Source: Colletotrichum lupini
Taxonomy: Eukaryota > Ascomycota > Sordariomycetes > Glomerellales > Glomerellaceae
DNA length: 64,000 bases
Direction of reading: 5' to 3'
NCBI RefSeq assembly: GCF_023278565.1
Contig: NC_064678.1
Location: 6,572,001 to 6,636,000 of the forward strand
Shown here piece by piece: positions 34,851 through 47,000 of this stretch (within the stretch, counting starts at the first letter, position 1; each line of letters begins with the position of its first letter). Under the pieces are notes generated by a model, which was not told where the DNA came from, searched no databases, and worked only from the letters and a program-made list of their open reading frames with translations. The position numbers were made by a program, and so were the translations under genes.

Positions 34851-37800
34851 CTAACTTTCTCTTTTTTTTATCGATTTAACCGCTACGGTTAGAGGTATAA
34901 TTCAATCTCGGGCCCGTTTATTAAGTCGTTTCCTTTTCCCCCTTTTTTCTATTCTTTTTATATAACCTATCCCTCTATTCGTATAGTAACTTTTCTATTA
35001 TTTACGAATTACTCTAATCCCTTATTTAGTACTACTTTTATAAAAGCGTCTACGAGGTTGTTTTTATTATTAATTTAATAAATCTCGAGTATCTCGCGCC
35101 TTTCGTACGATTACTTAAGGGCTATAATATCGATTATAAGCCTCTTTTCCTTCGTCGTTCCTAATTTAATAAGGTATTCGTATAATAAGTAGGAATCGGT
35201 ATAAATAACCGTTAAAATAGGTAGAAGGCTAATTCGATCGGTAATCTTCTTTAGCGTTATTAAAATCGTATAAGAGAGGTTAACGCCGTTAACTATACTA
35301 TATATTTTTAATACTAATACACTTCTTATTACCCGCTTACTTTTAGTTAACGAGTAGTAGATTATATTACTATATATAATAAATTCGCTCTCGCTTATAC
35401 TCTTATTAACTAAGATAATAATATACCCTAATTACGAAGTAAGGTCGTTATTATTCGTAAATAACCTATTAATAAAGACGTAAAGCTTATTAGTCATAAG
35501 GTCGATTAAGTAATAAACGAGACCTCGATCGAGATTTATCTACTACTACTTAAGCTACTTATTAAGTACCTTAATATCTCGTTCGGTTAAATTTATAGCC
35601 TATACTACCCTAGCGTAGTTAAAAGTCGCCTCGGGCTAATAAATACTCGTAATATATACCCCTTATAGGAGCTTAGCCTTATACCGCTTTTTAACGTTAG
35701 TTACGTTTAGATCGATAAGGTTAATCTTCTCGCCCTACCCCTTTTATTAAAAAACGACGGTTTCCCTTTTAATTATAAAAGTCTTATCGTTAAATACTAA
35801 GGGGGTATTTATTATAAGGACCTTTTTTAGCTTCGCTACAAAGCCCGCTTTTTAGAGCTCCTTATCCTCCTTTTTTATAAAGTTAATATCGGATAGGCTT
35901 AATATATCGTCGGTCTATATTCTAACGATCCTAAATTAGTCGCCTTCGTACTCTATAATTAATAAGCACGGGTCGTACGTAAAAGTAACTATTAATAGTT
36001 AATTAATATAAAAATCGTAATAGGTAGCCTACTAATAGGTGCCCGATTCTGCGAGCCTATATAGTAGCTTAAGCACTTTAATAATCGTGCTTTCTAAGTA
36101 CTTACTAGCCATTTCTTTTAGTAAATAGGCTAGGATTTTCCTTATAAACCCTGTGGCCGATTAGGTATAGGCCTAGGTAATATTACGGCTCTAAATCTCG
36201 TATTCCTTCTTCCGTAACGATGCTATTAGTACTATTATTAATCGTTAGCTATAGCGCTATATAGTAAGCGATTATATAAGTAGTATTGCCTTTTCGACGT
36301 CGCTATACCCCTAAATTACGTATTTAGACTTCTCGTACGGCTAGGGTATTCTTTTCCTTTTAATCTTATAAACTATTCGTAATTTAAATATACAGAGGTT
36401 TATATATTTTTCTAAGTCGTATAGGATAAATCGATAGACCCCTCGATCGCAAAGAGTATCTACTTCGATAAGATCTAATCCCTTATATAGCTTTTTAGTA
36501 GTTATAATTACGCCTTCTTTACGTAGTTTAATTACTAGCTCGAAATCGGCTTTCTCTTTTATTATATAAAAAGTATTAATTACCTCGTTACTAGTAATAA
36601 ATTACCGCGTTAGGGCTTGCTATTATAATTTTCTACGACGTCTCGCTAGTAGTATTAGTACCCTTTTAGTAATTTCCTTTTCCTCGTTATCTATTAGTAT
36701 TACTACGACGATTTTATCGAGGATAATTTCCTATGCCTCTGCCGCGGGTTATATAGTTTCCCCTAGCTCTTTTTCTTTTTATAAGTTAGAAATTACCTCG
36801 TTAGGATCTATATAGTACGGTCTAATTATTATAATTAATACTTTAAGTAATTAGTCGCGATCTCTTATAACTATATAAGAGCGCTCGTTAATGGAAATTA
36901 ACTTATATAGCCTAGCCTACTATTAGGTAATTTCGCGCTATATTTATATATCCAAATTTAATAATATATCTAGATTATCCCCTATATCGGGCCTATTGCG
37001 CGTAGTAATTACCTTATTAACTTACTTTTTTATATTTACCTCGCGCAGTGCCCGTATTATTTTTTTAATTACTTAGGCTCGTTAACTTATACTTAGCGAC
37101 GGTAGCGAGGCTAAGGTCGTTCTTAAATATGCTCTAAATACTAATAGCGTTAGTATAAGTCCGTTAGGCCCTATAGTATCGTTATAGTATTTAAGTATTA
37201 TTTAGAGGTATTTATCGTTAGTAGAATCCGGATTTTCTTTTTTAATAATTCTAAATGCCCTTTTTAACTATTAGTATGCCCTTTTTACCTTTTTAATGCT
37301 ATAGTGCGCTTTAACGGGTATAACTTTTAGCTATATACTATAGGCCGTCGCATTATCCCTAAATTCTATTAACTTAAAGCTAGTACTAGCGTTAGTTCTA
37401 ATGCTATCTAGCGGTCCTTAGTATATATCGATCTAGCTTTTTCATAGGGCTACTTATACTATCTTTACTTATAGATCCCGGAGGAATTGCCTTACTTAGA
37501 AAGATATAAATACGTCGATTATATATAGTACTAGCCGACTATTTAAGTAGAAGATATCGACGACTATTTCCTAGTTAAAGTTAAGCTTATTACGTAATTT
37601 AAACTTAAATCTACGTAGGCTCTGCGTATTTTTTTAGTATTAATAATATACTTTTATTAACTACTCTAGCGCCCCTATTTCGATATTATTATTACTTAAT
37701 TACTTTAAGAGGTTATATAGCCTCGTAACCGACGGGTACCTAAATCTTTAGTATAGTTTTCTAAGCTCACTTTCCGTTAGGTAATTAATTAACTTCGTAT

Positions 37801-40800
37801 TATTAATAAGCTTTATAAACGTATACCCCTATTATCGTTCGACTATCTCGAAGTACTTACTGCTAGAGATTTTATTCCTTATATTATTAAATATAATACT
37901 TAGTTAATCTATATCTTTTAAATATAAGAGAAATAGGGTATTAAGGGGTAAAATATAAAAAGTTATCGTTCCGAAGTGCGTCTTTACTTTTATTATACTT
38001 AGGGCGACGATTTCCTTACCTAGGCCGAAACTAATCCTCGTAATACCTACCGTTAACGTATTAAGTATTATTAGCGCGATTTTCTATAGCGCCTAGAATT
38101 GCCCTTTTTCTCTAGTTAACTATTATAATACCCTAGTATCTAAGATAATCCTATAGAAATTATCTAGGCCGTACTTTTTACTTATATAGAATACCTATAC
38201 GAGCTTAGTATTCGAGGGATCTAAGTAGTATAAAAAGGACCCCTCTAGTTACCCCTAGATTTACTTAGTACTATGTTCCTTTTTTTTAAATATTAAAAGA
38301 GATAGCGTCTTCTCTTTAATTATTAAGAGAATAGGCTTTAGCCCTATTAGATTTGCCCTTTTAGCTACCTCCGTATTTATTATCTAAGGAACCTTCCCTT
38401 ACTATCCGTAAATAAAAGCCTACTTATTAAGAGCTTTTACTACCCTTTATTCGTTTAGCCTCGTATATCCTCTAGAGGTTAACGGGGTAAAAAAAGAGTA
38501 GTTAACATCGTCGATTTTATTATAATCTAATTCGTTAGTATAGGGGGTAAGATCTTTTTTATCTTTCGAATTTCCTATAGGGGGTATATACTTTAGGCCG
38601 CTACTTTAGCTACTGTCGCTAGGTTCTATACCCCTAGATCTGCTCTTATATATAACAAGGAATTAGTTAAACCGACGAGGGCTAGTTTTACTATTTATTA
38701 CCCTCGACTTTTTATATTATTCGTACGATTTAGTACGCTCTTTTTTAGAGTAGTTACTTAATTAATATCTATCCTTTTTATAAATATAGTATTACTTCTT
38801 TTATTACCTTGCTCGTGAGTTAAATCTTTACCTATTTAATAAATCTAGGCCTCCTTATTAGCGATTACCGTATCTAGCCTCTTTTCTTTTTTTATTATAT
38901 ATTCGATCGACTTAATATTATTAATAAGGGCCGTCGTACGCTTAGAAGTAGGTTTAGCGCGGCATTTTTACTTTAATATTAAAGCTAGATCTTAGCTTTG
39001 AGTAGAGCGTCTCGTAGTCTTCGGGTACCTAGTATAGGGTGATCTTTACCTCTAGTATACGCTAGATTATAGTATAAAAATATCCGACTTTCCGCTCGTT
39101 TATCCTCTTATTTAGCTAGGTTTTTACTAGCTTATCGATTCGATCGATAAGCTATTTAAAGATCTCTACTCGTAATTTACCCTCTATTATCCTAGTTATA
39201 AATATAAAAAAATCGCTCGTAGCTTAGATAGGAGCTCTAGGTTCTTATTATAAGTCTTGAAGCGGCTTCGGATTACGTTAATTATACTAAGAAAGTCGTT
39301 TTAATCGAGATTACGTACTACTTCGTAATAATAATTAAAAGCTTTACTTATGAGTACGATATTAATTACTAAATAGTACTAATATTCCCTAATTCCGACT
39401 TTTTTATAATAATCGTAAAACATCGTTAGGGTTTCTTATAAGACCTTATACTTCCCCCCAGAGTACAATTTCTCTTTTAGGAAGATCTTTTTGAAGTTTA
39501 TAAATTACCTTATATTTGCTACTAGATTTTTAGTATCTATATACGAACCCTACGTCGCTACGTACTATTAGTAACTTCGGGTCGTCTACCTCTTTTCTTA
39601 TTAGCCAATCGGCGCCGAATTCGTATTAGTAACGGTAACGAGTTATAGATCGAAATAGGTAGAATTATCGATTATCGTATTTCTAATACTATATTTTGCC
39701 CCGGTATATCCTTTTATAACGATAGATTTCCGTTAGTAATTATAGGAAGGAAATCTAGGTCGTTTACCCTTTTTTTAAATTCGTTAAAACAATTATACGC
39801 TCTATTAACCTATACCTAGTTTTATAATACGAATTCCTCCTTTATAATTATCGCTATTAGTATTTCGTATAGCTCTCGTAATTATAATTACGCTAGTAAT
39901 ACCCCTCGCCCATAGAGAAATTTATTAACTATTTTTATAATTCCTAGGCTTATGCTCGCGAACTATTTATCTAGTTAGTAGCTAAGGTCGTCTACGATCT
40001 CGTAAAATAGGGGTTACCCCTATAGCCCCTTTTTCTTATAGACCTTAGTTAAATAGATTAATACTACGTTAATTTACTCGTTATTAAGCTAATCCGCGAT
40101 TTTATATATCTACGTCCCCTAATAGTCCGGGTTAATATTTACCTACTTATAAGGGATTAGGATTCTATTTAGGATCGGGTTTTATCCTCTTTTTCTTTAC
40201 CCTAACTTACTAAGGGTCTTACTCTAGCTTATGCTTATATTAGTAGTTACTAGCGTGTTTAATCTTAATAAGGATATATCTAATCCGCGCGCGGGTCGTA
40301 ATAAATCCGTGCTTTTACTACTTAACGAATTTATCGGGGTCTAAGAGATTCCTACTTCCTCTTACTATCTCGCTATTATTCTCGTTTTTACTATTTTTAG
40401 TAATTATTACTACCTTTTTAGATTACTAGCTATTATACTTACTAAGATCCTCCTTTTTATTTAATAAAAAAGGGTAGGTTTTAGTAGTTCTTTTTAATAA
40501 TAATAGTAGCAGACGTTTATATTACCATAAGAAGATATAGTAATTAGTCTCGGGATCTTTACTAATTACTAATTTCCGCTATCCCGTATACTTCTAGCCT
40601 CCTAAGCCTCGTGCTCTCTATAATCTCTAAATAGCTTCCTTAGTTAATGTCTAATCGCGGGCCGGCTATAGAAAAGTCGTTTAGTAAAAAAGCTACTCGG
40701 GGTAATAGTAAAAGGCTAGTCGCTTAAGCAGTTCTATTAATTAACGTAGTTTAATATAGTAAACGTCGACCTCTTATAAGTAATAAAGGGCTATAATTAC

Positions 40801-40959
40801 TTAATTCCGTACGGTATTCGAGAATCGCTTCCTTTTTTATTTATTTCCGTAAGGTTAATTAGTACGAATCTCCTATTTTATACGGTATTAAGAGGTCGTC
40901 TCTTCTACGTAGCGAGATACCTTACCGATTTATAATAGTAGAGTTTAATTATTAATTAG

Positions 40960-41164
40960 TATTAATATTCTTATTATAAAGTAGTTAGTTTAAACCGTAG
41001 TTAACGAAGAGATTAATTAAACTATATAAATATCTGCGTAGTAAGTATAAAAAGGAGGTTCTAACCGTAGGTTAGGCTAGCTACGATAATTATAAATAGG
41101 GCCCCTAATTAGCCCCTGCGCAGTCGGCTGTATGCCGCGGTCGAATTGGACTTCTAATCCGACA
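40960..41164 (-). repeat. LTR of copy B, right in window (205-bp type)
   Basis: It lacks the 3-bp deletion. The inner part is RIP-mutated; the outer ~60 bases, ending CCGACA, are almost unmutated. Confidence 0.88.
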
Positions 41165-43279
41165 GATTCGTGCTAATCGGCGTGTTTCTTGTTTAGGCCT
41201 TCGCCCCGGCAAACACTTGTTTCAACGCTCTCACGTTTGTGATTGGGGCATGGCAGTCATACTCGGCGGTGTTCGAGAGTCTCGCGGAACTGCTTGAGAA
41301 ATGTGCCGAATTTCTTGAGCGTCTACCATACTATGGTGGTATGGATGCGTCTCTGAGAAAGGTGGCTTGCTGTCAACTCAAACTTTTCATCGACGTCTGC
41401 GATCGCACTCTTCAGCTCAAGCCGAAAAGACGCAAGATCGAGATGTTTTTTCGCCAACTTTTCCTGGACGACGACTTCATCAAGGACCTCCTCGGTCAGA
41501 TGGAGAACCTGACCGCCAGAGAGCATAGGCTCGTTTCTGCCCAGTCACTCAAGGCTGGCCAAGACGCTGCCAAAGCTTCCAAAGAGAGTGTCGTCAAACT
41601 TGACACTCTCATTGAGAGCAATGTGGCGCAGAAGCAAGACAAGTTGGATCAGCACTTCAAAAGCAAGGTCCAAGAAGTTTTCTTCGGCAAGAACGCAAAA
41701 GACTTCGACACATGGGATGCCGCGTTACGCAAGAATAAGAGCTTGCTTCTCAATGGCACCGGTGAATGGTTGGACGATGATACCCTATTCACCTCGTGGA
41801 TGACTGGCAGTAACGAAGCAAGTCCGATCCTTGGGATCGAGGGTGGGGAAGGTTCTGGAAAGACACTCCTGGCAACTCATATCATCAGTCGACTACAGAA
41901 ACACAGACTATCGAACAGTGCGAAGGCCAGGTCGGCGATTGCGTACTACTTTCTCGAGGAAGATTCAAAGGACAACTCCAAGGCCACATTCAAGAAGAAG
42001 CATGTCGCCGAAGTGGTGTCGAAAGGTGTCTTGTGGCAGTTGGCTCAGATGGAGCTTCCGTACCTCAAGTCCATTGCTGGACTCTGTGACAAGGTGAACA
42101 CCGAAGATCCATCGGATATCTGGAATAAACTATTGCTGGAGAACGAAGACCGCCCAGGCATCGAGAGCACGTTCTTCATCGTCATAGACGGACTGGGCGA
42201 TAATATCAATGGGCTCGCTGGTCTTTTACAGAGAATTTCGGCAGACGCATCTCGTCTACGCACGCGTGTAATCATTACGGGCAACCAACATAGCTTCGAC
42301 GTGCTTGAGGAAGCGGGTGACATGAGAGTCACCAGAATGAAACTCGGTTTCCGGAACTCCATTGACATTGAGCTATACATCATAGCCAGGATGGACGCAA
42401 TGGAAACTTTGAATGACGCCAGTCGAGCTGGCGTTGCCGAGACTAGAACGATGATTCTATCAAGGCTCACATTTGCGACCTCCGGCGACTACTATATTAC
42501 GAACTCTGCACTAAGCACCATTGAGGGTGTTGACTCCTTGTCCGAGATTGAACAATGCCTGAACGAAGTTGGCAGCGCCAGACCCAAGCAGATTCTTGCT
42601 GACATCAAAAAGCTCAACATGACGCTCAAATCGGCCGAGATTGATGAAGTCAATGAAATCATCGTATGGGTGAAATGGGCAAGGAGATGGATGTCTCCTC
42701 TACAGCTGGAAGCTGCCATACGTTTGAACACAAATTTGGAGGCATCCGGTCAGATCTCACTTCGATCTTTGGAGTCTAAGATCCGGGAAAAGTATTCTCT
42801 GTTGTTCAAGATTGAAGATAACCGGGACATCTCTTTCAGTACGGAAGAGATAGGGGATATTGTACCTGTAAAAAGGTATCAGTCAAGTGGCACAGACTAC
42901 GGCAGCGAAGAGCAGATTTCGCCGGCGGAGATCAAAATCGTCAAACATTACCTATCAACGGTCTGCCCATCAGATGTCTACGACAAATTTGGGTTCGAAG
43001 AGTTCTTTGCTCAAAAATTAGAACGCAAGACCAAGTACATCTGCCAGGACCCCGATAATGCTCATCTCATTCTCGCGATGAGGTGCCTGCACGGCATATT
43101 GGATGGGCAGACTAACATGACACCTGGGGCAGTCAAGTTCCGGACCTACGCAACAGATTGGCTGTTCGATCACTTGGAAGAGACTGACCTCTCCCGAGCT
43201 GACCGCAATCTCAAAGCGGAAGCCGGAGAACTTTTGGCCCGCCTGTTCACGGAGGAATCTGCCATCAAAACTCTCCTTA
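41165..43279 (+). pseudogene. 5'-truncated first part of a Goodbye-domain STAND NTPase gene
   Basis: The first 32 bases look like the end of an intron (GCTAAT branch, pyrimidine run, TAG acceptor at 41194-41196); the exon starts at 41197 with FAPANTCFNALTFVIGAWQ. The next ~100 residues match the fungal STAND N-terminal Goodbye domain. A NACHT/STAND-like NTPase follows, with P-loop GGEGSGKT near 41850 and Walker B FIVIDGLGD near 42180, then a winged-helix-like stretch. STAND proteins are signalling switches, some acting in fungal incompatibility and defence. The frame stays open to 43279, where composite element C interrupts a codon; the apparent stop a few codons on comes from the LTR. The coding sequence resumes in frame at 51305. 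The promoter and first exon(s) are missing, cut away at copy B, so this locus cannot make the normal protein. Confidence 0.82.
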
Positions 43280-43484
43280 TGTCGGATTAGAAGTCTAATT
43301 CGACCGCGGCATACAGCCGACTGCGCAGGGGCTAACTAGGGGCCCTATTTACGATTATCGTAGCTAGCCTAACTTATAGTTAGAACCTCTTTTTTATACT
43401 TACTATATAGATATTTATATAGTTTAATTAATCTTTTTGTTAACTACGGTTCGAACTAACTACCCTATAATAAGGATACTAATA
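43280..43484 (+). repeat. outer left LTR of copy C (205 bp)
   Basis: It starts with the intact TGTCGG. The first ~55 bases are nearly free of RIP and the rest is mutated. Confidence 0.9.
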
Positions 43485-43881
43485 CTAATTAGTAATTAAA
43501 TTTTATTATTATAGATTAGTAAGGTATTTCGCTACGTAAAAGAGACGACCTTTTAATACCGTATAAGATAGGAAATTCGTATTAATTAACCTTATAAAAG
43601 TAAACGAAAAAGGGGGCAATTCTCGAATACTATACGGAATTAAGTAATCGTAGCCCTTTATTACCTACGAGAGGTCGACGTTTATTAAGTTAAACTACGT
43701 TAATTAATAGAACTACTTAAGTAACTAGCCTTTTATTATTACCCTAAGTAGCTTTTTTATTAAACGACTTTTCTATAGCCGGCCCGTAATTAGAAATTAA
43801 CTAGTTAAATTAGTAAAAAGAATTATTTACGTAACGACTACTTACTTAATTAATTAGCGCGACAAACGAGCTTAATAATAC

Positions 43882-44086
43882 TATCGGATTAGAAATCTAA
43901 TTTAACCGCGGTATATAGCCGACTGCGCAGGGGCTAATTAAGGGCCTTATTTACGATTATCGTAGCTAGCCTAACCTACGGTTAGAACCTCTTTTTTATA
44001 CTTACTACGTAGATATTTATATATTTTAATTAATCTTTTCGTTAACTATAGTTCGAACTAATTACTTTATAATAGGGATACTAATA
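43882..44086 (+). repeat. inner left LTR of copy C (205 bp)
   Basis: It begins TATCGG directly after the truncated leader stub and is followed by a second copy of the same leader. It is fully RIP-mutated, as expected for an internal position. Confidence 0.9.
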
Positions 44087-47000
44087 CTAATTAATAATTA
44101 AATTTTACTATCGTAGATTAGTAAGGTATCTCGTTACGTAGAAAAGACGACCTCTTAATACTATACGAGATAGGAGATTTATACTAATTAACCTTATAGA
44201 AGTAGATAAAAAAGGGGGCGATTCTCGAATGCCGTATAGAATTAAGTAATCGTAGCCCTTTATTATTTATAAAAGGTCGACGTTTACTACGTTAAACTAC
44301 GTTAATTAATAAAACCGCTTAAGCAACTAGCCTTTTATTATTACCCCGAGTAGCTTTTTTACTAAATAACTTTTCTATAACTAGCTTACGATTAGAAATT
44401 AACTAGTTAAATTAATAAAAGAAAATACTTACGCAACGACTACTTATTTAATTAATTAGTATAACGAACGAGCTTAATAATATAATATAAAAAAGCACCG
44501 TGCGATTAAAAAAAGGGATTTCTAAATATAAATATTCTTATTTAGTAGTAAAAGTAACCCTATAGGAGTTATTAAGCTAAGAGATTTATAATATATAGAA
44601 AAGTTTATTATTACGAGGATTTTATAAATACGATTTTAAATTTATAATTTAAATAACCTTTTTATAGCTCCCTTAACTACCCCCCGGGTATTATTTAAAA
44701 ATATAATATAAGGGACGGTTTAATAAGAAAAGAGGGGATTTAGAAATTTTAATAATATCGAGTTAAGAGTATTACGGATTTTAGAGATTAACTTAAGAAA
44801 AAGGCGGCTACCCTAAAGTAGTTTTATAACCTCTTATTAAAGTTATTATTAGCTTAAAAAAAGACTAAAAAGACGAGGATCTAAGGGGAAAAGAAAAGAA
44901 TCCTCTAGAGGGCTACTAAAGGGCTTTTTTTTATATTAGCTCTTAGCGCGAGATTATTAATTTTAAAAAATTAACTAAGTAATAAAAGGGATTATTAATA
45001 AGTAATAATTACTTAATTATAATTAAGCTATAAAAAAGACTACTTAAAAGATATAAAATAGGGTATTAAGAGGCTATAAAAAATAAGATTTTTAAGTATC
45101 TAACCCTACTATATATAAGTAATAAGTAAGCATTTTTTAATAAGTTTTTAAAATTTACGATTTTATAAAAAAAAAGGGCTTAACTTCGTTAACTATACTT
45201 AACGGCCTATATAGTTCTTAATAGCTTATATAGCTCTTTTACGAGCTACTTAGCGTCTATTTTCGACTATTTTTATAAAATGCTACTTTAAAAAAAGTAA
45301 GTTAAAGAAGGAAGCTATTTAGAGATTATAAAGAGCACGAGGCTTAAGAAGTTAAAATATATAGGATAATAAAAATTAATAACTAAGAAAGATCCTAAGA
45401 CTAATTACTATATTTTCTTATAATAATATAAACGTTTATTATTATTATTATAAAAAGGAACTATTAAAACCTACCCTTTTATACTAAACGAAAAAGAGGA
45501 TCTTAGTAAGTATAATAGTTAACGATTTAGAAAGGTAGTAGTAATCGTTAGAAATAGTAAAAATAAGAGTAGTAATAAAATAGTAAGAGGAAGTAGGAAT
45601 CTCTTAGACCCCGATAAATTCGTTAAGTAGTAAAAGTACGGATTTATTATAACTAGCGCGCAAATTAAATATATCCTTATTAAGATTAAATATATTAATA
45701 ACTACTAATACGGGTATAAGTTAGAGTATAACCCTTAGCGAGTTAGGGTAAGGAAAAAGAGGACAAAACCCGATCTTAAATAGAATCCTAATTTTTTATA
45801 AGTAAGTAAATATTAACTCGGATTATTAAGGGACGTAGATATACTAAATTACGAATTAACTTAATAGCGAGTAAATTAATACGGTATTAATCTATTTAAC
45901 TAAGGTCTATAAAAAAAAGGGGCTATAAGGGTAACCCCTATTTTACGAGATTATAAACGACTTTAGCTACTAGCTAGATAAATAGTTCGCGAGCATAAGC
46001 TTAGGAATTACGAAAATAATTAATAAATTCTTTTATAAGCGAGGGGTATTACTAGTATAATTATAATTACGAGAGCTATATAAAATATTAATAATAATAA
46101 TTATAGAGGAGGAATTCGTATTATAAAACTAAGTATAGGTCGATAGAGTATATAATTACTTTAACGAATTTAAAAAAAGGGTAAATAACTTAGATTTCCT
46201 TCTTATAATTACTAACGGAAATCTGTTATTATAAAAGGATATACCGGGGTAAAATATAGTACTAAAAGTACGATAATCGATAATTTTACTTATTTCGATT
46301 TATAACTTATTACCGTTACTAATGCGAAATTCGGCGCTAATTAGCTAATAAAAAAAGAAATAGACGACCCGAAGTTATTAATAGTACATAGCGACGTAGG
46401 GATCGTATATAAATACTAAAAATCTAGCGGTAAATATGAGGTAATTTATAGACTTTAAAAAGATTTTTTTAAAAAAGAAATTATACTCTGGGGGGAAGTA
46501 TAAGGTCTTATAAGAAACCCTAACGATATTTTACGATTATTATAAAAAAGTTAAAATTAAGGAATATTAGTATTATTTAGTAATTAATATTGTATTTATA
46601 AGTAAAGCCTCTAATTATTATTACGAAATAGTACGTAATTTCGATTAAAACGACTTTTTTAGTATAATTAACGTAATCTAAAGCCGCTTCGAGACTTATA
46701 ATAAGAACCTAAAGCTCCTATTTAAGCTACGAGCAATTCTTTTTATATTTATAACTAGGATAATAGAGAATAAATTGCGAGTAGAGATCCTTAAAGAGCT
46801 TATTAATTAAATTAATAAGCTAGCGAAAACCTAGCTAAATAAGGGGATAAACGAGCGGAAAGTTAGATATTTTTATACTGTAATTTAGCGTATACTAGAG
46901 GTAAAAATAACCCTATACTAAGTACCTAAAAACTACGAGACGCTTTATTTAAAGCTAAGATCTAGTTTTAATATTAAAACGAGAATACCGCGCTAAACCT

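Larger units (their letters stand above)
34649..41164 (-). mobile_element. copia retrotransposon copy B (6516 bp), probable recombinant, RIP-degraded
   Basis: This is a minus-strand element with LTRs at both ends, but its left LTR is the 202-bp type and its right LTR the 205-bp type. The flanking pentamers do not match (GTATC at 34644-34648, GATTC at 41165-41169). It also carries a different deletion in the leader than copy A. Its flanks are halves of two unrelated genes. A simple insertion would give matched flanks, so I infer recombination between two copies. The interior is RIP-mutated and non-coding. Confidence 0.88.

Noticed and set aside
43280..43290. Stop codon of the first STAND fragment as the natural gene end
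   Set aside because: The last codons are from the LTR; the gene continues in frame at 51305.
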